Origin: Tahibacter soli
GTDB lineage: Bacteria; Pseudomonadota; Gammaproteobacteria; Xanthomonadales; Rhodanobacteraceae
DNA length: 64,000 nt
NCBI RefSeq assembly: GCF_025717065.2
Contig: NZ_JAOVZO020000018.1
Location: 682,001-746,000 of the forward strand
Direction: 5' to 3'
This document shows, one piece after another, positions 7,923 to 15,050 of the stretch (position 1 is the stretch's first letter; every line of letters begins with the position of its first letter). The position numbers and the translations under genes were made by a program. The notes under the pieces are model-generated. The model was not told the origin of the DNA. It saw only the letters and a list, made by a program, of their open reading frames with translations, and made no database searches.

Positions 7923-9911
7923 ATGCTTGCATCAAGGCGTTACCTCACACGCTTCGCACTCGGCATCGGCCTTGCGTTCGCCGGCGCCGCGGCGGCACAG
8001 GATCACAACGCGTTCATCAGCCAGGCGCGCACGCTGCCCTGGCCCGCACGCGAGACCAACCGCACGACGTTCGCACTGGAGCTCGGCGACTGGAACGTCT
8101 ACACCGGCCAGCTCCATTCGCATACGCGCGGCCACGACAGCCCCAACGCGTTCCAGTCCTGGGCGATCACGCAAGGCATCGCATGGTCGTTCGGCTACGA
8201 CTTCTTTTCGCGCAACAACCATTCGACGTCGTGGGAGGACTACGACGCGTGGGGACCGTTCGTCGCGCAATTCGGCGCCGCCGACAGCCGCGGCATGGTG
8301 ACGATCAACGGCCAGGAGAACTACTACGACGGCGGCAATCATCCGCCCGGCAGCCACGACCATCCGAACCACTACAACACGATCAACGGCTGGCCGGGAC
8401 AGAAGAGCGGCAACCTGTCGGAAATGTTCGGCAAGATCCAGGCCGGCTACAACGACGATCACCTGCAGTCGATCCACGTGCAGCTCAACCACGTCTCCGG
8501 ACCGACCGCGGACTACACGCAGCTGCCCGCGCCCGGCACGGCGCGCACGAAGCTGCGGCGCATCGTCGACACGGCGGAAATCCTGCACGGCGGCGGCAGC
8601 GACGAGGCGCACATGGCGAATCTGCGCGCCTATTTCACGCTGCTGCGCAACGGCTGGCGCGTGTCGCCGACCGCGCACTACGACGTGCACGCGGACTATC
8701 ACCTCAATTCCCACTGGGGCGCACGCAATCCGGACGGTTCGTTCGTGCGGCCGTGGGTGCTCTATCCGGGACAGTCGTACGAAGCGGTGCATCGCGCGAA
8801 CGGCGAATCCGGCTTCGCGCCGCGCGGACGTACCGGCATGGTCATGCCGGCGTCGACGCCGTGGAGCCCGAATGCATTCCTGACCGGCCTGACCGACCGC
8901 CGCACGTTCCGCTCGACGATGGACCGCAGCGTCGGCATGTTCGCCGCGGGCGGACGCGTGATGGGCGACGAGTTCTCGCTCGCCGACAACGCGTCGCCGT
9001 TGCCGTTCAAGGTCTGGGGCCGCAGCCTCGCGCAGCATGACGGCACCTACGCCGGTTTCTGGCGCGCCGAGCTGTGGTCGCCGGCACGGCCCGACGCGCC
9101 GGTGAAGACCGTCGATCTCAACGGCGCCACCGACTTCGGCACCGAACTGTTCGCGGTGACGCCGTTCGAATCGGTCTATCTCGTGCGACTCGTCGGCGCG
9201 TGGCCCGACCACGACATCGTCATGGCGCCGGTATGGATCGGCAATCCGCGCGCGAAATTCTCGAACGCCGGCTTCCTGTTTCCGACCGGCACCGGCGTGC
9301 AGCTGCTGCAGTGGAGCGGCGGCGGCAAGCGTGTCGCGATCCAGCGTGCGCGCGTCGCATCGCCGCAGCATCCGCGCCAGTGGGAAACCGTCGCCGAAGT
9401 CGACAACATCAACCGCTATCCGCACGACATGACCGCCGAACCGATCCACACCGTCTGGCGCGTCGTCGATCCGACCGACACCGCGGTCGTCAGCGGCGAG
9501 GTGGTGTTCTCGAAACCGAACCGCGCGCCGCTCGGCTCGTTCGACGAGCTCAATTCGACGACCGGCCGCGTGCGCGGCTGGACGTTCGACCCCGACCACT
9601 CGACATCGCCCGTGACCGTGCACGTGTATTCGAGCGGCGTCTTCGTCACGAGCGGCACCACCGGCCTTGCGCGACCCGACGTGCAGCAGGTGCACGGTAC
9701 CGGTGCCTACAGCGGCTTCGACATCGCGCTGCCCGCGAACTACCGCACCGGCACGCGCAGTTTCCACATTTACGCACTCGATCTCGACGCCGAACCGAAC
9801 CCGCTGCTCGGCGGCAGTCCGCGCTGGGGCTATTTCGATCCGGTCGAGGAACCCGAAGAGGAAGGCACGCTGTGCGACCGCCGGCCGTGGTTGCCGCAGT
9901 GCAATCCGTGA
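7923..9911 (+). CDS. Exported PHP-like metal-dependent hydrolase
   Basis: The 662-aa protein has a signal peptide (cleavage near AAAQ, residue about 23). It then has YTGQLHSHTRGHD, the HxH motif that opens PHP-type phosphoesterase domains, with further candidate ligands in NGQENYYDGG and VQLNHVSG. The catalytic-like part runs to about residue 420. A beta-rich C-terminus includes GRVRGWTFDPDHS, a module often found at the end of exported bacterial proteins. Substrate is unknown. It faces away from the monooxygenase-like gene and ends before a strong palindrome. Confidence 0.7.
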   Translation: MLASRRYLTRFALGIGLAFAGAAAAQDHNAFISQARTLPWPARETNRTTFALELGDWNVYTGQLHSHTRGHDSPNAFQSWAITQGIAWSFGYDFFSRNNHSTSWEDYDAWGPFVAQFGAADSRGMVTINGQENYYDGGNHPPGSHDHPNHYNTINGWPGQKSGNLSEMFGKIQAGYNDDHLQSIHVQLNHVSGPTADYTQLPAPGTARTKLRRIVDTAEILHGGGSDEAHMANLRAYFTLLRNGWRVSPTAHYDVHADYHLNSHWGARNPDGSFVRPWVLYPGQSYEAVHRANGESGFAPRGRTGMVMPASTPWSPNAFLTGLTDRRTFRSTMDRSVGMFAAGGRVMGDEFSLADNASPLPFKVWGRSLAQHDGTYAGFWRAELWSPARPDAPVKTVDLNGATDFGTELFAVTPFESVYLVRLVGAWPDHDIVMAPVWIGNPRAKFSNAGFLFPTGTGVQLLQWSGGGKRVAIQRARVASPQHPRQWETVAEVDNINRYPHDMTAEPIHTVWRVVDPTDTAVVSGEVVFSKPNRAPLGSFDELNSTTGRVRGWTFDPDHSTSPVTVHVYSSGVFVTSGTTGLARPDVQQVHGTGAYSGFDIALPANYRTGTRSFHIYALDLDAEPNPLLGGSPRWGYFDPVEEPEEEGTLCDRRPWLPQCNP

Positions 9912-9927
9912 TCGCGATCGGCTGAGC

Positions 9928-9959
9928 TCGCGGGGCGCCGGCATGCCGGCGCCCCGCGA
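9928..9959. terminator. Perfect 32-nt palindrome, likely terminator
   Basis: Each arm is 16 nt (9928-9943 and 9944-9959) with no spacer and perfect pairing; the arm contains CGCGGGGCGCCGG. It begins 17 nt after the PHP-like gene stop. No U run follows, so it may act as a Rho-aided or processing hairpin. The same 13-nt core recurs in the hairpin at 15013. Confidence 0.6.
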
Positions 9960-10038
9960 CGCGGCACCGCCGATGTTCGGCGCACGACACGGGCGACGTT
10001 CCAATCCCGAGGGGCCACGCAACCTCGGAGCGCGACGC

Positions 10039-12534
10039 ATGATCCACGCACCCAACGCCCGGCCCCGCCGCCGGTTCCGCCTGCTCGCCGCCGTCGTCAT
10101 CGCCGCCGGCTTCGCGTCGCTCGCAACGGCCCAGTCCGCCGCGCCGTTCGACCCCGATGCGAACGCGAGCGTGCTCGCCGTCGTCACGCAGCCCGACGGC
10201 AAGATTCTCGTCGGCGGCGCGTTCACGCAGATCGGCGGCGCGGCACGCGACCGTATCGCACGATTCACCGCCGACGGCAGACTCGATCCGGATTTCGCCG
10301 CGGTCGCGATCGACGGCGGCGTACAGGCGATCGCGCTGCAGAACGACGGCCGGATATTGATCGCCGGCAATTTCGTCCAGGTCGGCGGCGCCGCGCACAA
10401 CCACCTCGCGCGGCTGATGCCCGACGGCAGTGTGGACGCGACCTACGCGCCGAACGTCAACGGCGTCGTCTACGACATCGCGCTGCGCGCCAACGGGCAG
10501 CTGATGATCGGCGGCGATTTCTCGATGGTGAACGGCTTTCCGCGTTCCAACGTCGCGGTCGTGACCGAGAGCGCGCAGCTGCTCGCGATCTCGTCCAACC
10601 CCGCCGCCAACGGCATCGTCGAGGCGGTCGCGATACAGGCCGACGGCCGCGCGATCCTCGCCGGGCAGTTCACGCAGATGACCGGACAGCCGCGCAACGG
10701 CCTCGCACGCGTCGGCGTCAACGGCGTCGTCGACAGCACCTACACGCCAAATCCGGATATGTGCAGTTGTGTACTCGCACTGCAACCCGACGGCAGGCTC
10801 GTGATCGGCGGCAATTTCACGACCATCGCGGGACAGCCGCGCAACGGCATGGCGCGCCTGAACACCGACGGCACGATCGACGCCGGCTACGATCCCGGCC
10901 TCAACGGCGGCGTCACCGGGCTTGCGCTGCAGGACGACGGCAAGGCGCTGATCGGCGGCGTCTTCACGACCGCGGGCGGCCTTGCGCATACGCGCATCGC
11001 CCGTGTGAACGTCGACGGCAGCATCGATGCGGGCTTCGCGCCGAGCGCGGGCAGCGCCGTGCTCGCGTTCGCGCAGCAGCCGGGCGGACAGATCGTCTTC
11101 GGCGGCACGTTCACCACCGTCAGCGGGCAGACGCGCCGCCGCATCGCGCGGCTGCACGCCGACGGCAGTCTGGAAACGGCGTTCGGCGGCACGCCGGTTC
11201 CGAATCCGGCATTCCCGACCGTGATCGCGGCGCAAGGCGACGGCCGCATGATCCTCGGCGGCGCGTTCACGAGCATCGGCGGGCAGGCGGCGAATCGCCT
11301 CGCGCGACTGAACCCCGACGGCGGCGTCGATGCGACGTTCGCGCCGAATCCGAACGCCGTCGTCTACGCGCTGGCGATGCAGCCGGACCTCGCGATGGTG
11401 ATCGGCGGCGCCTTCACGCAGGTCGACGCAACGACGCGCAATCGCATCGCGCGCGTGGACGCGGTCGGCAATCTCGATGCCGGCTTCAATCCGAACGCCA
11501 ACGACGCCGTCTACGCGGTCGCGCTGCAAACGGACGGCCGTTTCGTGATCGGCGGCGATTTCACGGCGGTCGGCGGCAATACGCGCAACCGCCTCGCGCG
11601 GCTCAACGCCAACGGCAGCGTCGACACCGATTTCAATCCGAACGCCAACGGCCGCGTGCGCGATCTGCTCATACAGCCGGACGGCAAGATCGTCATCGCC
11701 GGCGAGTTCACGAACGTCGGCGGTGCGGTGCGCTTTCAGATCGCGCGCGTGCTGGCCGACGGCGCGATCGATCCGGTTTTCCAGCCCGGCGCCAACGCGC
11801 CGATCGTCGCGCTCGCGCAGCAGCCCGACGGACGACTGGTAATCGCCGGCACGTTCACCGTCACCGGCGGCTTCGCGCGCGAAGGCATCGCCCGCCTGAG
11901 CGCCGACGGCATCGTGGACCCGGACTACCGGCCCGATCTAGACGGCGTCGTGCGCACGCTCGCGATGCAGGCCGACGGCAAGGTGCTGGTCGGCGGCGAC
12001 GACGGCGCGTTTCTCGCGCGCCTGAACCTCGACGGTTCGATCGACGCGACATGGACGACGCCGACGGCCGCGTCGACGAGCCCCAGGTACGTCAACAACC
12101 TCGCGATCGCGCCGGATGGAAAAGTGTACGCCTCCGGCCAGTTTCTCGATCTCGGCGGCAACGCTAACAACGATTACTTCGGACGGCTGAACGCGCCGCA
12201 GGCGGCGCTGCAGGGCATAGACGTCATCGCGTACGTCAACGGCCCGGCGCTGATCCGCTGGCGCCGCGGCGGCACGTCGCCGGAACTCGTCGCGCCGCCG
12301 GACGTCGCGGTGTCGACGAACGGCAACACGTACACGGTGCTCGGCGCGATGCGACGCGGCGGCGGCGGCTGGATGTACGACGCCTACACGCCGACGCTCG
12401 CGCAGACGTTCTACGTGCGCGTGCGAGGCCGCGTGTCGAACGCGGGCGACAGCGCCAACGCCGGCGTCGAGCAGCGGGTGCGGCAGGTGCACGTGGTGCG
12501 CGCAGACGGGATTTTCACCGACGGTTTTCAATAG
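10039..12534 (+). CDS. Exported delta-60 repeat beta-propeller-like protein with IFxDGF tail
   Basis: The 831-aa protein has a signal peptide (residues about 13-31, ATAQ) and about 14 repeats of roughly 45-50 residues from residue 38 to 700. Each reads like LQPDGKILIGGxFTxxxG...RIARLNxDGSxDxxF, the delta-60 repeat pattern. These repeats form propeller-like shells in secreted proteins. The last 100 residues form a separate domain and end DGIFTDGFQ, a tail shared with three other proteins here. Role is unknown; an outer-surface or secreted location is likely. Confidence 0.85.
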   Translation: MIHAPNARPRRRFRLLAAVVIAAGFASLATAQSAAPFDPDANASVLAVVTQPDGKILVGGAFTQIGGAARDRIARFTADGRLDPDFAAVAIDGGVQAIALQNDGRILIAGNFVQVGGAAHNHLARLMPDGSVDATYAPNVNGVVYDIALRANGQLMIGGDFSMVNGFPRSNVAVVTESAQLLAISSNPAANGIVEAVAIQADGRAILAGQFTQMTGQPRNGLARVGVNGVVDSTYTPNPDMCSCVLALQPDGRLVIGGNFTTIAGQPRNGMARLNTDGTIDAGYDPGLNGGVTGLALQDDGKALIGGVFTTAGGLAHTRIARVNVDGSIDAGFAPSAGSAVLAFAQQPGGQIVFGGTFTTVSGQTRRRIARLHADGSLETAFGGTPVPNPAFPTVIAAQGDGRMILGGAFTSIGGQAANRLARLNPDGGVDATFAPNPNAVVYALAMQPDLAMVIGGAFTQVDATTRNRIARVDAVGNLDAGFNPNANDAVYAVALQTDGRFVIGGDFTAVGGNTRNRLARLNANGSVDTDFNPNANGRVRDLLIQPDGKIVIAGEFTNVGGAVRFQIARVLADGAIDPVFQPGANAPIVALAQQPDGRLVIAGTFTVTGGFAREGIARLSADGIVDPDYRPDLDGVVRTLAMQADGKVLVGGDDGAFLARLNLDGSIDATWTTPTAASTSPRYVNNLAIAPDGKVYASGQFLDLGGNANNDYFGRLNAPQAALQGIDVIAYVNGPALIRWRRGGTSPELVAPPDVAVSTNGNTYTVLGAMRRGGGGWMYDAYTPTLAQTFYVRVRGRVSNAGDSANAGVEQRVRQVHVVRADGIFTDGFQ

Positions 12535-12616
12535 CTCCGCCGGGCGCGCGTCGAATCGCTGCTCTCGCTCGCCCCCCGCAAGCGCATGCGGTGCGCTCGT
12601 CGAGCACCGGATTCAC

Positions 12617-12660
12617 TACAATGGCGGCGTACGCCGTCCAACCGAGACTATTTTTATAAT
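12617..12660 (+). promoter_or_regulatory. AT-rich promoter of the TIR/transglutaminase-like operon
   Basis: In an otherwise GC-rich stretch, an AT-rich patch holds a consensus -10 hexamer TATAAT at 12655-12660, 26 nt before the ATG. A second hexamer, TACAAT, lies at 12617-12622. No good -35 hexamer stands at the normal spacing, which fits control by an activator or weak basal expression. Confidence 0.4.
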
Positions 12661-12686
12661 AATATCGCTCGACACCGGGCCGATCG

Positions 12687-14246
12687 ATGCATTTCTACTT
12701 CAGCCACAGCTATCGCGACGTCGCCGTCAACAGCTATTTTCTCGAGCATTTCGTGCAAAGAGACATTCCGCTGTATGCCGATCAGAAGAGCGCGATCTGG
12801 TGCGTGGCGAAGCTCGAGCGTTACCTGCACGAGACGAGCGGGTTCGTTTCCATCGTTTCGCGACGGCCCAGCGAGGACGACCCCGCCGCCTATTCGCGCT
12901 ACATCAGTCAGGAGCTGAACCTGGCCCGGCGCGCGCGGGTGCGGCGCCTGCTCTTTGTCGACGAACACGTGCTGGAACGGCATACGCTCGACTTTCCCGA
13001 AGACGCCGTTTCGTTCAACCCCGCGGCACTCGATGACGATCGCGAGCGCCACCTCGCCGCGATCAGCGCGTTCCAACGCGGCACCGGCACGGCGGGCGAG
13101 CAAGCGCATCGCTCGCGTCCCCGGAATCAGGCGACGCTCGTCGTCGACGACGGACCTGCCAACCGCGACCTGGCGGACGGCGTCGGCGAGCTGCTCCGCC
13201 GCGAACGATTCGAAGTGCGACAGATCGCACCGACGCGACGCACGCGGGCGCTCGACGATGTGCGGCTGCTCGAAACGCTCTGGCGTTCCGAGCTGTGCGT
13301 TTTCGTACTCGGTGCCCGGCTGTCGAATGCGCATGTCGCGCTGGCGATGGCGCACGCGCATTGCATCCCGTCGGTGCGCCTGCAGCTGGATCCGCGCGCG
13401 GACAACTGCGAACCGTCGCTGACCGGCTTGATCCGCTGGCGCTCGGCCGAAGAGGCGCTGATCGAGGTCAGACGCCAGCTGGCGAGCTATCGCGGCGGCT
13501 TCGTCGAGCCGGTCGAGATCGCGCGCGACTCGACCGTCGCCGACGCTGCGAGATCGGTAGGTACCACGTACTGGGAACCGACGAAGCACGATCTTTGGAA
13601 CGCCGAAGACGGGCCGGGCCTGCTTCATCACGTGCGGCCCGGTGACCCGCTCGTGCAAGACCAGGTGAACCGGGCCAGGCACGGCATAGGCAAGGCGCTC
13701 GGCACCGATCGCAGTCGGACTTTCAGCATGCTGGTATGCCGGACGCTGTACGACGGGCTCAAGCGGCACCGCTTTGTATACGAAATCGAACCCCGCACCG
13801 GTCATGGACCCGGCGTCCAGCAGATTCGTCCGCCCGGCCTGATCGAGCAAAGCAAGGCTGCGACGTGCATCGACCTGGCATGCCTGTTCGCCGCGCAGAT
13901 CGAAGCTGCGGGACAGAACGCGTTGGTCCTCGTGCTCGAGGTACGCCAGTCGCGTCACGCGCTGGTCGGTTTTCGCGCGCTCGACGAGCCGGCGCTGCGC
14001 AGCGACTGCGGTATCGGCGAACTGCGCGGTGCCTTGCAACGCGGCGACATCGTCCTGTTCGAGGCCACGGGCGCCGTCGAGGCCGACGACCACGGCGACG
14101 AGCCGCGCCACGACAAGCTATTGGATTTCATGGCGGCGAAAGCCGCCGCGGAGCGTTATATGAGTCAGGACCCGATCCGGCTCATCCACACGTTGGACGT
14201 CGCATCGCTGCGCCGGCCTGCGCCCTATGGAAACCCGTCGCACTGA
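12687..14246 (+). CDS. TIR-like / Rossmann-like / transglutaminase-like protein, candidate immune sensor-protease
   Basis: The 519-aa protein divides into three parts. Residues 1-125 look TIR-like: FYFSHSYRD at the start, then SGFVSIVSRR and a helix ISQELNLARRARVRRLLFVD, where E76 is a candidate catalytic glutamate. Residues 147-265 form a second Rossmann-like unit (ATLVVDDGPANRDLADGV...CVFVLGARLSNAHVALAMA). Residues 385-465 match the transglutaminase/cysteine-protease fold: AATCIDLACLFAAQIEAAG with C394, SRHALVGF with H424, and IVLFEATG with acidic E459 where this fold usually has Asp. Family knowledge: TIR domains in bacteria often sense phage and cut NAD or make cyclic signals; transglutaminase-like domains can be proteases. 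The next gene starts 13 nt later, suggesting a protease-effector operon. Domain calls are by motif only. Confidence 0.6.
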   Translation: MHFYFSHSYRDVAVNSYFLEHFVQRDIPLYADQKSAIWCVAKLERYLHETSGFVSIVSRRPSEDDPAAYSRYISQELNLARRARVRRLLFVDEHVLERHTLDFPEDAVSFNPAALDDDRERHLAAISAFQRGTGTAGEQAHRSRPRNQATLVVDDGPANRDLADGVGELLRRERFEVRQIAPTRRTRALDDVRLLETLWRSELCVFVLGARLSNAHVALAMAHAHCIPSVRLQLDPRADNCEPSLTGLIRWRSAEEALIEVRRQLASYRGGFVEPVEIARDSTVADAARSVGTTYWEPTKHDLWNAEDGPGLLHHVRPGDPLVQDQVNRARHGIGKALGTDRSRTFSMLVCRTLYDGLKRHRFVYEIEPRTGHGPGVQQIRPPGLIEQSKAATCIDLACLFAAQIEAAGQNALVLVLEVRQSRHALVGFRALDEPALRSDCGIGELRGALQRGDIVLFEATGAVEADDHGDEPRHDKLLDFMAAKAAAERYMSQDPIRLIHTLDVASLRRPAPYGNPSH

Positions 14247-14259
14247 AGGAGAACCGTCA

Positions 14260-14997
14260 ATGGCAAGCCCGGTACGAACCTATCAATCGGAACTGCACGA
14301 CAAGCTGGGCTTCTTCGCGACCTGGTTGCCGGGCGAACCGATCGAGATCGGGGACGTCGGCGTATTCGAAGGCGGCCGCTTCCGGCGCATGACGTCGCTC
14401 GAGGAGCTCGGCATCGCGTCGGAAACGGCAGCGATCGGCGCGACGCTTGATGTCCAATACACATCGACACGCGGCACCGCCGTCAACGTCCCCGCGAGCG
14501 CCGGCGTGGCCGGCGTGGCGACGGCGGAAGTCACCGTTGATTTCTCGAGTTCCGGCGCATTTCTTTTTCACGCGAACGGCCTTCAGGTGCATCGTCTGGA
14601 GAACCGCATGGCGGCGGCAAAGGCCATCCTGGAAGCGCACCGGCGCAAAGCCTGGGAGCCGGAATGGTTGCTGGTGGAATCGCTCTACGCCGCCAAGAGC
14701 GCCACGGTCGTCATCTCCGAGGACAGCGCCGCGCAACTCGTGCTGGCAGCGAGCGTTGCCGGCCCGATCGGTGGCCTTTCGCTGTCCGATCCCAAGCTCG
14801 GACTCAAGGTCGTTTCGACGCGCGGCAGGCTGTTCCACGCCGTGGGCGCCGAAGGTCTGCGTCCACTGTATTCGTGCTTGCGCGTAAAAGACCCGCTGTT
14901 CGGCGAACCTCAGGTGCAGCCCGTTCGCTCTGCACGCGGAATCGAGGCTGCCGCCGAGTTGGTCCGCCCCGCGATCGGCGACCTGCTCGACGCCTGA
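14260..14997 (+). CDS. Candidate gasdermin-like pore-forming effector
   Basis: The 245-aa protein has no family I can name with certainty. It opens with a helix and GFFATWLPGEPIEIGDVGVF, then GRFRRMTSLEELG. It continues with a long alternating, Ala/Gly-rich beta-hairpin (about residues 62-112), a helix (113-130), the block WLLVESLYAAKSATVVISE, and strands around 181-210. This order resembles the gasdermin N-domain, and total length fits bacterial gasdermins, which keep only a short C-terminal inhibitory peptide (here perhaps 215-245). The N-terminal cysteine that is palmitoylated in known bacterial gasdermins is absent. AAGGAGA lies 8 nt before ATG 14260. Pairing with a protease-like gene supports the idea; alternatives are an unrelated membrane-binding or substrate protein. 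Confidence 0.4.
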   Translation: MASPVRTYQSELHDKLGFFATWLPGEPIEIGDVGVFEGGRFRRMTSLEELGIASETAAIGATLDVQYTSTRGTAVNVPASAGVAGVATAEVTVDFSSSGAFLFHANGLQVHRLENRMAAAKAILEAHRRKAWEPEWLLVESLYAAKSATVVISEDSAAQLVLAASVAGPIGGLSLSDPKLGLKVVSTRGRLFHAVGAEGLRPLYSCLRVKDPLFGEPQVQPVRSARGIEAAAELVRPAIGDLLDA

Positions 14998-15012
14998 CGC
15001 CCGACGCATGAG

Positions 15013-15047
15013 GACGCGGGGCGCCGGTCACACCGGCGCCCCGCGTC
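15013..15047. terminator. Bidirectional terminator between convergent genes
   Basis: A 16-bp perfect stem (15013-15028 with 15032-15047) closes a three-nt loop CAC and is followed on the plus strand by GTTT. It lies between the stop of the candidate effector and the stop of the giant surface protein, and shares the core CGCGGGGCGCCGG with the palindrome at 9928. Confidence 0.75.
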
Positions 15048-15050
15048 GTT

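Noticed and set aside
5881-7935. Long minus-strand open frame across ubiK and the following genes
   Set aside because: Overlaps UbiK, the hypothetical protein and the monooxygenase-like gene, all of which have better evidence; composition is that of a shadow frame.
10150-12150. Regularly spaced repeats that could suggest a CRISPR array
   Set aside because: The repeats are in-frame delta-60 protein repeats of about 140 nt, not short identical repeats with unique spacers.
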